Below, in pieces: positions 44,281 to 53,772 of a stretch of DNA of 64,000 nucleotides; the stretch's first letter is position 1; each line of letters opens with the position of its first letter. The stretch is from positions 228,011 through 292,010 of the forward strand of contig JWIT01000004.1 in the NCBI GenBank assembly GCA_000949895.1, written 5' to 3'. Source of the stretch: Agrobacterium arsenijevicii (GTDB taxonomy: Bacteria; Pseudomonadota; Alphaproteobacteria; Rhizobiales; Rhizobiaceae). Both the position numbers and the translations under genes were made by a program. Below the pieces are notes generated by a model. That model made no database searches. It had not been told where the DNA came from and was given only the letters and a program-made list of their open reading frames with translations.

Positions 44281-44883
44281 GTGATCGATCCCTATGTTTT
44301 GCTTGGCGTGGAGCGCGATGCCGACGAGGCGGCGATCAAGTCGGCCTATCGGAAGGTTGCCAAGGCCGCCCACCCCGACAGCGGCGGCGATACCGACCAA
44401 TTTGCGCGCCTGCAAACGGCTTACGAGCTTTTGAAGGATCCGGTGCGCCGCAAGGTGTTCGACGATACCGGTTACGATCCGCAGCTGGCCGATGCCAAGG
44501 ACCTCAAAGGGTTGCTGATGCTGGAAACGCTGGTCAACGAATTCATTCTGGACGAGCGCGAACCCGGCAGTTTCGATCCCGTGGCCGCGATGCGCCGCAA
44601 GCTGACCGACGATATTCTGAAAAGCCGTTTCCATATTCTCGAGCTGGAACGGCACCGTACGCGGGTCCGCAAACATATGGACCGGCTGGGCAGGAAGCCG
44701 GAGACCGACGTGCTGAGTTCCATGCTGCGCGCCCGCAGCCAGTCCATCGCCGAAGCCATCCGCAATGCGGAATCCCAGATCGAGGCGATTGAGCAGGCCT
44801 ATACTATGCTCGAAGGTTATTCCTACGAGCTGGAGAGCATAACGCTCTCCGCGCCGTTGCTGAAAGGTGAGGCGGCGGAATAG
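44281..44883 (+). CDS. J-domain protein
   Basis: 200-residue protein with an N-terminal DnaJ domain at about 2-62 (DPYVLLGVERDADEAAIKSAYRKVAKAAHPDSGG, with the HPD loop needed to stimulate DnaK). There is no Gly/Phe region or zinc-binding domain. The rest (70-190) is predicted helical and coiled. Thus it is a type III co-chaperone, probably directing DnaK to a specific partner. GTG 44281 opens the domain. Confidence 0.87.
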   Translation: MIDPYVLLGVERDADEAAIKSAYRKVAKAAHPDSGGDTDQFARLQTAYELLKDPVRRKVFDDTGYDPQLADAKDLKGLLMLETLVNEFILDEREPGSFDPVAAMRRKLTDDILKSRFHILELERHRTRVRKHMDRLGRKPETDVLSSMLRARSQSIAEAIRNAESQIEAIEQAYTMLEGYSYELESITLSAPLLKGEAAE

Positions 44884-44902
44884 CCGCCTTCTCTGAGGGT
44901 GC

Positions 44903-45514
44903 TCAGGGGCCGTTGGCGAGAGCCAGAATGAGCTGATGCACCCGGCCGCCGGGGGAAAGCTCGTCGCGGTCGAAATCGCGTCCACGCTGGCGCTGCTCAT
45001 TGGAAAGTTCGCCCAGCCGCTGCTGCAGAACCACACGCACCTTCTGGCATTTCGGATCGTTTTCTGCCCTCAGCCCCGTGCTGAAGGCCTCGATCTTTTG
45101 CACCATGTCGAGGATGTGTTCGCCATGCACGCGCTCATGGGTTTCCACGCCGGAAATGAAGGTCTTCCAGCTGGCGGCGACGGCAGGCGGCAACTTCGCA
45201 GGTGCTTTCGGCCAGGTATAGATGATGGTGAGGTTGGGTTTCGCCGTGGCCAGCACGCAGGCGCCATCCGGCTGCGGGCGATAATCCCGCCGCCATGTCA
45301 GCTTGAAGGTGGTGTGGGCAATCGCCTGCACGCCTGCGGTCGGGCCGCGCTCGCCGATGGACTGATAGAGCGCTCCGCCGGTATCGCCGCTGATGGGATA
45401 GGTTTTTATCTGCTCGGCGGGTTTCCAGCTGGCCGTCTGTGCTGAAAGCGGAAGGGCGCTCAGCAATATCACGGCGGCGCTGGCGACGAGGGAAGAGGGA
45501 ATGTTGGCGGGCAC
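44903..45514 (-). CDS. DUF922 putative secreted zinc protease
   Basis: 203 residues. Signal peptide from GTG 45514 (VPANIPSSLVASAAVILLSALPLSA), with AAGGA seven bases upstream. The mature part has TTFKLTWRRDY and the HExxH-type motif HERVHGEH near residue 130, the reason DUF922 is thought to be a metalloprotease family. Substrate unknown. It converges on the J-domain gene. Confidence 0.8.
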   Translation of the reverse strand: MPANIPSSLVASAAVILLSALPLSAQTASWKPAEQIKTYPISGDTGGALYQSIGERGPTAGVQAIAHTTFKLTWRRDYRPQPDGACVLATAKPNLTIIYTWPKAPAKLPPAVAASWKTFISGVETHERVHGEHILDMVQKIEAFSTGLRAENDPKCQKVRVVLQQRLGELSNEQRQRGRDFDRDELSPGGRVHQLILALANGP

Positions 45515-45608
45515 GCATCGATCCTTGGTGTTTGCGCGCCGAGGATAGGCGAGAGGCGGGCCGCTAGGCAAGGGCCGTGAGGGCATGTACCGGGGCATTT
45601 CACGCATG

Positions 45609-45634
45609 AAAACCCCCGCGACGATGCGCGGGGG
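45609..45634 (-). terminator. Terminator of the PRC-barrel gene
   Basis: On the minus strand, stem CCCCCGCG/CGCGGGGG (45627-45634 with 45613-45620), six-base loop, then TTTT. It lies just downstream of the PRC-barrel stop at 45660. Confidence 0.82.
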
Positions 45635-45659
45635 GCCAAGCTTTGGACTGGAGGGGAGA

Positions 45660-46115
45660 TCAGTCGTTCAGCTTGTTGTAGTCGAGCTTCGGTGCGTTTT
45701 GCAGCGCTTCCTTGGTGGTGTCGACATAGGCCTTCCAGGTGCCGTTGTCGTTGTGGACAGCGACGGAGGCCGGATCGAGCACCACATAGCTCTTGTCGAT
45801 GCCGAGGAAGCCGCCGACGCTGGCGACAAGGCCGATCACCGATTTGCCATCGCCGATGACGACGTCCTCGATCTCACCGATGTTTTCGTTCTGGGCGTTA
45901 TAGATATCCAGACCGTCCAGCTGGGAGGCGGTGAGATCGGTTTTCTGGACATTCACGAACTTCAGCGGGCCAGTGGCCTTGGTGCCCATGGTGATGCCCG
46001 GACCCGACAAAGTGGCATCGGCGCCGACAGCAGGGGCGGTGGTTGCCGTCTGTGCAAATGCCATAGAAGAAGAGAGCGCTGCTGCCGCAGCGAGTGCGAT
46101 GACATTGATTTTCAT
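45660..46115 (-). CDS. Secreted PRC-barrel protein
   Basis: 151 residues, signal peptide MKINVIALAAAAALSSSMAFA, then a PRC-barrel-like domain (LTASQLDGLDIYNAQNENIGEIEDVVIGDGKSVIGLVASVGGFLGIDKSYVVLDPASV). Exported PRC-barrel proteins are common in rhizobia and often stress-induced; function unknown. AGGGAAG precedes the ATG. Confidence 0.88.
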   Translation of the reverse strand: MKINVIALAAAAALSSSMAFAQTATTAPAVGADATLSGPGITMGTKATGPLKFVNVQKTDLTASQLDGLDIYNAQNENIGEIEDVVIGDGKSVIGLVASVGGFLGIDKSYVVLDPASVAVHNDNGTWKAYVDTTKEALQNAPKLDYNKLND

Positions 46116-46256
46116 GAAGTTTCTTCCCTTTGTATGCTGAACATTGCGTTCGGGGAAGAAACGGCGAGGGGCGGATTTGGTTCCGCGTGGGATGACATGA
46201 AAATTTGGTCTATGCTGACGCCGGGAGCGCGAGTGCAGTGAAATCGGGAGGATGTT

Positions 46257-46682
46257 ATGGCAAAAAACACGATGGACAAAGATGCGGAGGAGACAGCACC
46301 TTCGGTCGTCATCGACCGCAAGATCGCGGAACTTGGCGACTGGCGGGGAGATACGCTCGCGCGCATCCGGGCGCTGATTAAAAGAGCCGATCCCGAGGTG
46401 ACGGAAGAGGTGAAATGGCGCGGCGTTCCCGTCTGGGAGCATGCCGGCATCCTCTGCACCGGTGAAACCTACAAGAACACGGTGAAGATGACGTTTGCCA
46501 AGGGCGCATCGCTGGACGACCCGGCGGGCCTGTTCAATTCGAGCCTCGAGGGCAATACCCGACGGGCAATCGACTTTTACGAGGGCGATGTGGTGGACGA
46601 AGATGCGCTGGTGGCGCTGATCCGGGCTGCGGTGGCGTTGAATGTGGCGGGCAAGGCCGGGAAAAAGGGGACGAAGACTTAG
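46257..46682 (+). CDS. DUF1801-family protein
   Basis: 141-residue cytoplasmic protein: DWRGDTLARIRALIKRADPEVTEEVKWRGVPVWEHAGILCTGETYKNTVKMTFAKGASLDDP, the DUF1801 (YdhG-like) pattern; also the RRAIDFYEGD segment. Small, highly charged ends. Function unknown. GGGAGG upstream of the ATG. Oriented away from the PRC-barrel gene. Confidence 0.85.
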   Translation: MAKNTMDKDAEETAPSVVIDRKIAELGDWRGDTLARIRALIKRADPEVTEEVKWRGVPVWEHAGILCTGETYKNTVKMTFAKGASLDDPAGLFNSSLEGNTRRAIDFYEGDVVDEDALVALIRAAVALNVAGKAGKKGTKT

Positions 46683-46718
46683 GTCGGACGATCCGGGGGG
46701 GAGATTGGCGCCGATGCG

Positions 46719-47687
46719 TCAATCCTTCGCGACATCCGTTGTCTTGTCCCACTCTCCATCTACGAACTTCAGCGCGTCGATAATCGAAACTTTCCACACC
46801 GACCAGACATGATCACCGTCGGTCACCCGCAATTCGGATTTGCGATGGTCGGCCTGAAGCGTTTCGTGCAGGGCGATGGCGCCGCGCCAGAGGAAGAAGC
46901 CGTCGTCATCGCCGACCGTCAGATAGGTCGCGGGTAAATCCTCGCTTTCGGCAACGTGCTGCGCGACGAGGGTGAAGACGTTCTTTTCATTGAAAAGCCT
47001 CGCGTCGAAAGGCGTACCGAAAGCGCCGGAGAAATGATCGCCGGTGGAGGGCAGCACGATACCGCTGGTGACGGTGTTGCGGTCGACGCGATGGAAGAAG
47101 GCGCTGTCTTGAATGAGCTTGAGTTCGGCGGGTGTCTTGTCGAGATCGGAGGTCGGCACGTTCTGCCAGATTGCGCCGGACAGGCTGGCCACCGCGCCAT
47201 AGAGGTCCTCGTGGCCATAGGCGAGATGCAATGCACCGAAACCGCCCATGGAGAGGCCGGCAATGGCCCGGCCTTCGCGATCCTTCCGCACCGGTAGCGT
47301 TTTTTCGACATGGTGGCGCAGGTCGCCGGTCAAGGCCGTTTCGTAATCGCCGGGACCGCCGACGGCGGCGGAATCCACGTACCAGCTGTTCTTGACGCCG
47401 GGCATGACGACGACCAGCGGGCGGATGGCGCCTGCCTCGATAAGTGTGTCCAGCGTCTTTTCGATATTGCCGAGATCGCGCCAACTGTTCTGGTCACCAT
47501 CATGGCCATGCAGGAGGTAAAGTACCGGCCAGCCGTTTTCCGGCGGCGAGCCATCCGGGCGGTAGATGTTGACGGGAAGTGGCGCGTTCAGGGCGGCACT
47601 ATGGAATGTGGCATCTTCGATCTGTCCGGCCAAGCTCGGGGTACAGGAGAGGAAAAGGCACAAGGCCGCCAGATGTCTGCGATGCAT
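46719..47687 (-). CDS. Secreted esterase, alpha/beta hydrolase (esterase D type)
   Basis: 322 residues with a signal peptide (about 1-20, ending SLA). It resembles the putative esterase/esterase D family: YRPDGSPPENGWPVLYLLHGHDGDQNSW. The nucleophile is Ser146 in GLSMGG, and the catalytic His is probably in DGDHVWSVW near the end. Substrate unknown; acts in the periplasm or outside. Confidence 0.87.
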   Translation of the reverse strand: MHRRHLAALCLFLSCTPSLAGQIEDATFHSAALNAPLPVNIYRPDGSPPENGWPVLYLLHGHDGDQNSWRDLGNIEKTLDTLIEAGAIRPLVVVMPGVKNSWYVDSAAVGGPGDYETALTGDLRHHVEKTLPVRKDREGRAIAGLSMGGFGALHLAYGHEDLYGAVASLSGAIWQNVPTSDLDKTPAELKLIQDSAFFHRVDRNTVTSGIVLPSTGDHFSGAFGTPFDARLFNEKNVFTLVAQHVAESEDLPATYLTVGDDDGFFLWRGAIALHETLQADHRKSELRVTDGDHVWSVWKVSIIDALKFVDGEWDKTTDVAKD

Positions 47688-47834
47688 GTCGTGTCTCCGT
47701 GCTGCCAGCTCCTGGGCGATGAACGTCCATTGGAACTGCGAGTTCCGGAATACACAATGTTACGGCAATGTCATTCGAGCAAGTTGCGGGCAACGTGCCA
47801 CGGCGCATCACGACGCAGCATTCAGGGGCAGAAC

Positions 47835-48437
47835 ATGCTGACATTGAGATTATCGCGTTTCGCGCGATCGCTTGTTTTGTTTCTGCTGCTCACCGGCTGC
47901 ATGACCACGCCGATATCAAGCATTCCCAAACTGATGCGGCTTGATTTCCTGACGATGAATTTCGAGCATGTGCGCGTGGGGCTGCAACTTCCCACCTATC
48001 TTTCGCTGCGCACCGGTGATGCCGTGATGATTATCCGCAGCACGACCGATGGCGTCAAAGGCGAGACTGTCGATACATTCGGGCTGATTGAGGAGAATAT
48101 GGACGACGCTGCCCGCGCACGGTTCAACGTGGAAAAACGGGCGGGATGGGCCGCGAGCGTGTGGAGAATAAAGCCCGATGATGTTTCAAGGCTGGCTCTG
48201 TTGCAGGAGAAGGTGCGCCGCTCGCGTATCGAAGGGCCGCGCATCCGGGGCAGTACGGAGATAGAGATATTGCGGGCCTGTATCGCGGGCGCCTTGCCGG
48301 CCGGGCCGATCTATTTCTCGACCTATATCAAGCCTGAGGAAAAAGAGGACTATATTCCCCTGTCCATAGATGCCGATCTGGTGAAGGTGTTTGGAGCGAC
48401 CCAAGTTGCAGGGCGGATCAGCCGTTGCGAAGGCTGA
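47835..48437 (+). CDS. Hypothetical lipoprotein
   Basis: 200 residues. Signal peptide with lipobox LLTGC (Cys22) predicts lipidation and envelope anchoring. The mature protein has several alternating strands and two cysteines near its middle and end; I do not recognise the family. AGGGGCAG precedes ATG 47835. It is a single gene, divergent from the esterase and convergent with uvrB. Confidence 0.72.
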   Translation: MLTLRLSRFARSLVLFLLLTGCMTTPISSIPKLMRLDFLTMNFEHVRVGLQLPTYLSLRTGDAVMIIRSTTDGVKGETVDTFGLIEENMDDAARARFNVEKRAGWAASVWRIKPDDVSRLALLQEKVRRSRIEGPRIRGSTEIEILRACIAGALPAGPIYFSTYIKPEEKEDYIPLSIDADLVKVFGATQVAGRISRCEG

Positions 48438-48540
48438 TTGCTGTTGCCGGAGCGCGTAAGCGCTCTGGCTTTGATTCGGGGCCATCCTGCTGCGGAACAA
48501 CGCTAAAGCGGGGCGCTTGCCCGGCTTGTATTGTTGTTCG

Positions 48541-51459
48541 TCAGCGGCCGGGGCGGCCGGTCTTGCCCTTGGTACGGCTCTTGCGTTTCTCATCCGCCGG
48601 ATCCTCATAGGAACCCGCGCCGACCTTGCCGCGCACGAGGGGTCTTGGATCGTCCTTGCCTCGCGGTTCCTCGGGTTTGCCGGGAACTGCACCGCGCACG
48701 GGCTTTTCGGTACGACCCACGGTCATCTCATCCAGCGTGTTCCTGCGGAACAGCGGCTTGCCCGCATCGGCGCCGGGACCCATTTCGTCGAGCGAGGGTT
48801 TGGCGAAGAGGGACTTTTCACCGGTAGCGGCACCGCCCTCTGTCCTGCCGGACATCTCCCCTTCAGAAGAAGAGATCGACAAGTGGCTGCGCCTGTTGTT
48901 TTTTCCACCGCCTTCGATGGCGCGGGCCTCTTCCTTCGCCATCGGGTCGTCCATCGTGGCGAGTTCGGCGGCCTTGAGGCGTTTGATTTCGTCGCGCAGG
49001 CGGGCGGCTTTTTCGAAGTCCAGATCGGCTGCGGCATCGCGCATGGATTTTTCCAGCGCGTTGAGATGGGACTGCAGATTGTTGCCGACGAGATGGCCGC
49101 CATCGGCGAAGCCTTTGCCGGAAGCGCCTGATATATCGGCCCTTACGTGATCCCGCTCATAAACTGAATCAAGAATATCCGAGATCTTCGCCTTGACCGA
49201 TTCCGGCGTGATGCCGTGTTCGGCGTTATAGGCCACCTGCTTTTCGCGGCGGCGGGAGGTTTCCTCCATCGCCCGCTTCATCGAGCCGGTGATGTTGTCG
49301 GCATAGAGGATGACCTTGCCGTCGACGTTACGGGCGGCGCGGCCGATTGTCTGGATCAGTGAGGTTTCGGAGCGCAGGAAGCCTTCCTTGTCGGCATCGA
49401 GGATGGCGACGAAACCGCATTCGGGAATATCGAGACCTTCACGCAAGAGGTTGATACCAACAAGCACGTCGAAAGCGCCAAGGCGCAGGTCGCGGATGAT
49501 CTCGATGCGTTCCAGCGTGTCGATATCCGAGTGCATGTAACGCACGCGCACGCCCTGTTCGTGCAGATATTCGGTCAGGTCCTCGGCCATGCGCTTGGTC
49601 AGCACGGTGCAGAGCGTGCGATAGCCCTTGGCGGCGGTCTCGCGGATTTCGCCGAGAACATCGTCCACCTGGCTGCGGGCGGAACGCACTTCCACCGGCG
49701 GATCGATGAGGCCGGTCGGGCGGATGACCTGTTCGGCAAAGACGCCGCCGGCCTGTTCCATCTCCCACGAGCCGGGGGTGGCCGAAACCGCGACTGTCAG
49801 CGGCCGCATCGCATCCCATTCCTCGAAGCGCAGCGGGCGGTTATCCATGCAGGAGGGCAGGCGGAAGCCGTATTCGGCCAGCGTCGCCTTACGCCTGAAG
49901 TCGCCGCGATACATGCCGCCGATCTGGCTGACCGAGACGTGGCTTTCGTCGATGAAAAGCAGCGCGTTATCGGGGATATATTCAAACAGCGTCGGCGGCG
50001 GTTCGCCGGGATTGCGGCCGGTGAGATAACGCGAATAGTTCTCGATGCCGGCGCAGGAGCCTGTCGCCTCCAGCATCTCGATGTCGTAGCGGGTGCGCTG
50101 CTCCAGTCGCTGGGCTTCCAGCAGGCGTCCAGCCTTCTCCAGTTCGGCGAGGCGGACCTTCAGCTCTTCCTTGATCGACTTGATCGCACCGTTGAGCGTC
50201 GGACGCGGGGTGACATAGTGCGAATTGGCGTAGATCTTGACGGATTGCAGGTCGCCGGTTTTCTGGCCGGTCAGCGGGTCGAATTCGGTGATGGAATCGA
50301 TCTCGTCGCCGAACATCGAGATGCGCCATGCGGCATCCTCAAGGTGGGCGGGGAAAATTTCGATGGTATCACCGCGCACACGGAACGAACCGCGCTGGAA
50401 ATCCATGTCGCGGCGCTTGTATTGCTGGGCGACGAGGTCGGCCAGAAGTTGGCGCTGATCCAGCCGGTCGCCCACCTGCATCTGGAAGGTCATGGCGGTG
50501 TAGGTTTCGACCGAGCCGATACCGTAGATGCAGGAGACCGAGGCGACGATGATGCAGTCGTCACGTTCCAAAAGCGAGCGGGTGGCGGAGTGGCGCATCC
50601 GGTCGATCTGCTCGTTGATCGAGGATTCCTTCTCGATGAAGGTGTCGGAGCGCGGCACATAGGCTTCGGGCTGGTAATAATCGTAGTAGGAGACGAAATA
50701 TTCCACCGCATTGTCGGGGAAGAAGTTCTTGAACTCGGAATAGAGCTGCGCGGCCAGCGTCTTGTTGGGGGCAAGGATGACAGCGGGGCGCTGCGTCGCC
50801 TCGATCACCTTGGCCATGGTGAAGGTCTTGCCGGAGCCGGTGACGCCGAGCAGGACCTGACTGCGCTCGCCGGAATTGATGCCTTCCACGAGATCGGCGA
50901 TAGCCGTCGGCTGGTCGCCGGCGGGCTGGTACTCCGAGTCCATGCGGATGGTAACGCCGCCTTCGGATTTCGGCGGACGGGCCGGCCGGTGCGGCGTCCA
51001 CATCTTGCCGTCCTTGAACAGCGGATTGCCGCTCTCGATCAGTGCCGATAGTGCCTCGACCGTGGCGGTGACGGCACCCGGTGCGAGGTTGGCGGCCTCT
51101 TCCAGAGAAACGTCCATGCCTGCAACGGGGTTAAGACCGGCAGCGGCACGGGTTTTCGGATCGCTCGACGCGCCGATGGAAACGCCGCGCGAAGTTTTGG
51201 ACGCGGTGGTGTTCTTGGCCGTCTTCGTGGCTGCCTTTTCCGCTTCCTTGCGGGCCTCGATCTCGATCTTCTTGCGGTGCTTGCCCGCTTTCGAGGCGAC
51301 TTCGCGCTGGGTTTCCACCGAGCCCGCTTCGGCTTCCGCCTCAAGCTGCTTCACCCAGTCGGCGACGCTGCCGCTGAGCGGCGCGCCTTCGAACGACGAT
51401 TGCGGGGCTTCCTCGAAGCCGGAATTCGAGGGCGCGGGATTTTTCGGTGATCTTGCCAT
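48541..51459 (-). CDS. uvrB: UvrABC excision nuclease subunit B, with long extra termini
   Basis: Damage-verifying helicase subunit of nucleotide excision repair. It is 972 residues against about 670 in E. coli. Residues 1-170 are an extra charged Ala/Lys-rich N-terminus, then the core starts at [18 protein letters not shown]. Walker [11 protein letters not shown] is at 205-214, with the beta-hairpin region [26 protein letters not shown]. The helicase motif [24 protein letters not shown] and a UVR motif ([19 protein letters not shown], near 815) follow. The last about 140 residues are low-complexity, basic and Gly/Pro-rich. Residues about 857-878 ([18 protein letters not shown]) are encoded by sequence resembling the RIME1 repeat. 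Confidence 0.95.
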   Translation of the reverse strand: MARSPKNPAPSNSGFEEAPQSSFEGAPLSGSVADWVKQLEAEAEAGSVETQREVASKAGKHRKKIEIEARKEAEKAATKTAKNTTASKTSRGVSIGASSDPKTRAAAGLNPVAGMDVSLEEAANLAPGAVTATVEALSALIESGNPLFKDGKMWTPHRPARPPKSEGGVTIRMDSEYQPAGDQPTAIADLVEGINSGERSQVLLGVTGSGKTFTMAKVIEATQRPAVILAPNKTLAAQLYSEFKNFFPDNAVEYFVSYYDYYQPEAYVPRSDTFIEKESSINEQIDRMRHSATRSLLERDDCIIVASVSCIYGIGSVETYTAMTFQMQVGDRLDQRQLLADLVAQQYKRRDMDFQRGSFRVRGDTIEIFPAHLEDAAWRISMFGDEIDSITEFDPLTGQKTGDLQSVKIYANSHYVTPRPTLNGAIKSIKEELKVRLAELEKAGRLLEAQRLEQRTRYDIEMLEATGSCAGIENYSRYLTGRNPGEPPPTLFEYIPDNALLFIDESHVSVSQIGGMYRGDFRRKATLAEYGFRLPSCMDNRPLRFEEWDAMRPLTVAVSATPGSWEMEQAGGVFAEQVIRPTGLIDPPVEVRSARSQVDDVLGEIRETAAKGYRTLCTVLTKRMAEDLTEYLHEQGVRVRYMHSDIDTLERIEIIRDLRLGAFDVLVGINLLREGLDIPECGFVAILDADKEGFLRSETSLIQTIGRAARNVDGKVILYADNITGSMKRAMEETSRRREKQVAYNAEHGITPESVKAKISDILDSVYERDHVRADISGASGKGFADGGHLVGNNLQSHLNALEKSMRDAAADLDFEKAARLRDEIKRLKAAELATMDDPMAKEEARAIEGGGKNNRRSHLSISSSEGEMSGRTEGGAATGEKSLFAKPSLDEMGPGADAGKPLFRRNTLDEMTVGRTEKPVRGAVPGKPEEPRGKDDPRPLVRGKVGAGSYEDPADEKRKSRTKGKTGRPGR
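48826..48890. repeat. RIME1-like sequence inside uvrB
   Basis: Plus-strand CACCGCCCTCTGTCCTGCCG, then GACATCTCCCCTTC, GAGATCGACAAGTGG: near-identical in layout to the left arm of the RIME1-like element at 36281 (CCCCCTCTGCCCTGCCG, GGCATCTCCCCC, GAGATCGACCCGTGG). It keeps the uvrB reading frame. Confidence 0.7.
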
Positions 51460-51700
51460 GCGCGAAATATGGAGGGAGTCACGCGCAAAGGGAAGGGGAG
51501 GCTACGAAAAAATGAGTACAAAAAGGCAACGAAGCGCGGGGAACAAAATTTGGCCTGATACGTTGCATAGCGGCCGAATACAGTTTGATAGAAACCTGTT
51601 CCGTTTCATACGACGGTAAGTTAAAGCAAATACAAAAATAACGGTTGCGTTTTCAGACCGCCTTTTGTGACATCCCTCCCTTCATCTTCCAGGAACAATC

Positions 51701-52054
51701 ATGCCGTTCTCGATCAGCCCTGCCCACATCTGGCCTGTCCTGATGCTCGTCCTTTCCAATGTTTTCATGACCTTCGCCTGGTACGGGCATCTCAAGCACA
51801 AGGGCAGCGCGCTGTTCCTGGCGATTGTCGCAAGCTGGGGTATTGCCTTCTTCGAATATGTTCTCGCCGTTCCCGCAAACCGCATGGGCTCGGAGGTCTA
51901 TTCGACGGCACAGCTCAAGACCATTCAGGAAGTCATCACGCTCGCGGTCTTTGCGCTGTTCTCGGTCTTCTGGCTGAAGGAAAGCATCACGATCAACCAT
52001 GTGATCGGTTTTGCGCTCATCGCTTTCGGCGCGTCCTTCATCTTCCGGTCCTGA
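51701..52054 (+). CDS. DUF486/DMT-superfamily small membrane protein
   Basis: 117 residues, four membrane helices: HIWPVLMLVLSNVFMTFAWYGHLKH, ALFLAIVASWGIAFFEYVLAVPANR, LKTIQEVITLAVFALFSVFWL, and INHVIGFALIAFGASFIF. This is the DMT-like DUF486 family; transported compound, if any, unknown. It is transcribed away from uvrB after a 241-base gap in which I see nothing else. Confidence 0.88.
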   Translation: MPFSISPAHIWPVLMLVLSNVFMTFAWYGHLKHKGSALFLAIVASWGIAFFEYVLAVPANRMGSEVYSTAQLKTIQEVITLAVFALFSVFWLKESITINHVIGFALIAFGASFIFRS

Positions 52055-52112
52055 ACCCCGAAAGAATGAGACCGCGCGTAGCCGACCAATCGCAACAGAA
52101 GGTGATGTATCG

Positions 52113-52574
52113 ATGAAAATACGGCCTGCAAAAGTTGGCGATGCGGCGGGAATGGCGGCGGTTCAGAACGAGATATTCTCGGCCGGCCTTCGAAAAGCAC
52201 CGACAGACGTTGCCACGGTGCTGGAGAACTATATCCAGCATGCGGACCGCATCGAGTGTTCGGTCGCCGAGGACGAGGATGGACGCATTCTTGGGTTCCA
52301 GTCGCTGCGTTATGCGCAGGCGGACAATCCCTACGGCGTGGCGGAAGGCTGGGGCATTATCGGCACCCATGTCAGCCCCCACGCGGCGCGAAGGGGTGTC
52401 GGCTCCGCCCTCTTCGCCGCCACGCGACAAGCGGCTGTGGATCGCGGCCTCAAAAATATCGATGCCAGCATCGGCGCGGACAACGCACTCGGGCAAAGCT
52501 ATTATGAAGCCATGGGCTTCAGCACCTATCGCCAGCCGGAGGGGTTAGTCTGCAAGGTTTACCGGCTGGACTAG
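52113..52574 (+). CDS. GNAT acetyltransferase (phosphinothricin type)
   Basis: 153-residue N-acetyltransferase. IRPAKVGDAAGMAAVQNEIF opens the fold; the acetyl-CoA loop is HVSPHAARRGVGSALFAATRQAA, and the end NALGQSYYEAMGFSTYR is typical of the PAT/MnaT-like group. Substrate not determinable. ATG 52113 follows GAAGGTG; 58 bases after the DUF486 gene, so possibly co-transcribed. Confidence 0.87.
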   Translation: MKIRPAKVGDAAGMAAVQNEIFSAGLRKAPTDVATVLENYIQHADRIECSVAEDEDGRILGFQSLRYAQADNPYGVAEGWGIIGTHVSPHAARRGVGSALFAATRQAAVDRGLKNIDASIGADNALGQSYYEAMGFSTYRQPEGLVCKVYRLD

Positions 52575-52610
52575 ACGCCGCTTCCTTGCGGATCCGTGCC
52601 GGCTTGGCGG

Positions 52611-53012
52611 TCAGCTACGCTGATCGTTTCCGGAGTAATCCAGCCGCGCCTTGCAGATGCGGACATGGTTCTCGTCTGCCCATTGCACCAGCAATTGCAT
52701 CGGCACCAGGAACGAGCGTCCAAGATTGGTCAGTTCGTATTCCACGCGCGGCGGCACCTGCGCATAAAGCGTGCGGCGAATGAAACCGTCTTCCTCAAGC
52801 CGCTTCAACGTGCGCGACAACATCTGCTTGGAAATATCGTCGATCTTGCGATTCAATTCGTTGAAACGCAGCATGCCGCCCTGAAGCGCTTCCAGAACCA
52901 GCAGGCTCCATTGATCGCCGATGCGATCCAGCACATCGCGGATGGGGCAGGGCTGGTCGAAGACGAAGATTTCTTTGGTTTGCATATCTGGCATTTGCCT
53001 CGCCTTTTCCAT
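52611..53012 (-). CDS. HxlR-family regulator
   Basis: 133 residues. Conserved sensing cysteine at residue 22 (FDQPCPIRDVLDRIGDQWSLLVLEAL), then the winged helix FNELNRKIDDISKQMLSRTLKRLEEDGFI. Thiol-based redox or electrophile sensing is the usual mode for HxlR proteins of this group. AAGGGG precedes the ATG. It is divergent from a small NAD(P)-binding reductase, with a perfect inverted repeat in the gap. Confidence 0.89.
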   Translation of the reverse strand: MEKARQMPDMQTKEIFVFDQPCPIRDVLDRIGDQWSLLVLEALQGGMLRFNELNRKIDDISKQMLSRTLKRLEEDGFIRRTLYAQVPPRVEYELTNLGRSFLVPMQLLVQWADENHVRICKARLDYSGNDQRS

Positions 53013-53098
53013 TTTCTTACCCCTTTAGGTCATCGCCGTGTGACCTGATCAGCGGCGGCTGACTTCTTGCGGCCGGGGTTGCGATATCATAGCTTTCA

Positions 53099-53125
53099 TT
53101 ACCGGTCTATTATTTAGACCGGTAA
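53099..53125. promoter_or_regulatory. Operator of the HxlR/reductase pair
   Basis: Perfect 11-bp inverted repeat TTACCGGTCTA (53099-53109) and TAGACCGGTAA (53115-53125), five-base centre TTATT. It lies 23 bases before the reductase start and 86 bases from the HxlR start, so one bound dimer could repress the reductase. Confidence 0.8.
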
Positions 53126-53148
53126 CGATACCGACAAAGGAAGAAGCC

Positions 53149-53760
53149 ATGGCTAAAATCGCGCTCATCGGAGCCTCCGGCAATGCCGGATCCCGTATTC
53201 TGAAGGAGCTTTCCGACCGGGGCCACAAGGTGACGGCGATCGCCCGCAGCCCTGAAAAGATCGCCAGCCTGCCGAACGTGGTGGCAAAACAGGGCGATGT
53301 TTTCGATCAGGCAGGGCTTTCGGAGCTGCTTAAAGGTCACGATGCCGTGATCAGTGCGGTGCACTTCACTGCCAGTGATCCCGTCACGCTGATCGAGGCC
53401 GTGCGTGCCTCCGGCGTTCCCCGTTACCTCGTGGTGGGTGGTGCCGGCAGCCTTGAAATAGCACCGGGCCAGCGCGTGGTCGACCTGCCGGATTTCCCGG
53501 CCGCCTACAAGGCCGAAGCGACCAAGGGCGCGGAATTTCTGGACCGCCTGAGAGGGGAAAAACAGCTCGACTGGACATTCCTGTCGCCATCGGCCGAATT
53601 TGTGCCGGGGGAAAGAACCGGCAAATTCCGTCTCGGCAAGGATGGTCTTCTCAGCAATACCGAAGGCAGCCGCATTTCCTTTGAGGACTACGCCATCGCG
53701 CTTGTCGATGAAATCGAGAAGCCGCAGCATTCCCGCCAGCGTTTCACCGTCGGTTATTGA
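53149..53760 (+). CDS. NAD(P)-dependent reductase, NmrA/atypical SDR type
   Basis: 203 residues: MAKIALIGASGNAGSRILKEL, with the GASGNAG Rossmann motif at 8-14, then RSPEKIASLPNVVAKQGDVFD and GVPRYLVVGGAGSLE. Similar to YwnB/azobenzene-type reductases that detoxify electrophiles; substrate unknown. Likely controlled by the divergent HxlR repressor through the palindrome just upstream. A secreted SnoaL-like protein follows 12 bases later and probably shares the transcript. Confidence 0.88.
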   Translation: MAKIALIGASGNAGSRILKELSDRGHKVTAIARSPEKIASLPNVVAKQGDVFDQAGLSELLKGHDAVISAVHFTASDPVTLIEAVRASGVPRYLVVGGAGSLEIAPGQRVVDLPDFPAAYKAEATKGAEFLDRLRGEKQLDWTFLSPSAEFVPGERTGKFRLGKDGLLSNTEGSRISFEDYAIALVDEIEKPQHSRQRFTVGY

Positions 53761-53772
53761 GAGGTATCACCC

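Noticed and set aside
49531..51051. 506-codon plus-strand frame over uvrB
   Set aside because: Antisense shadow of uvrB; no recognisable domain.
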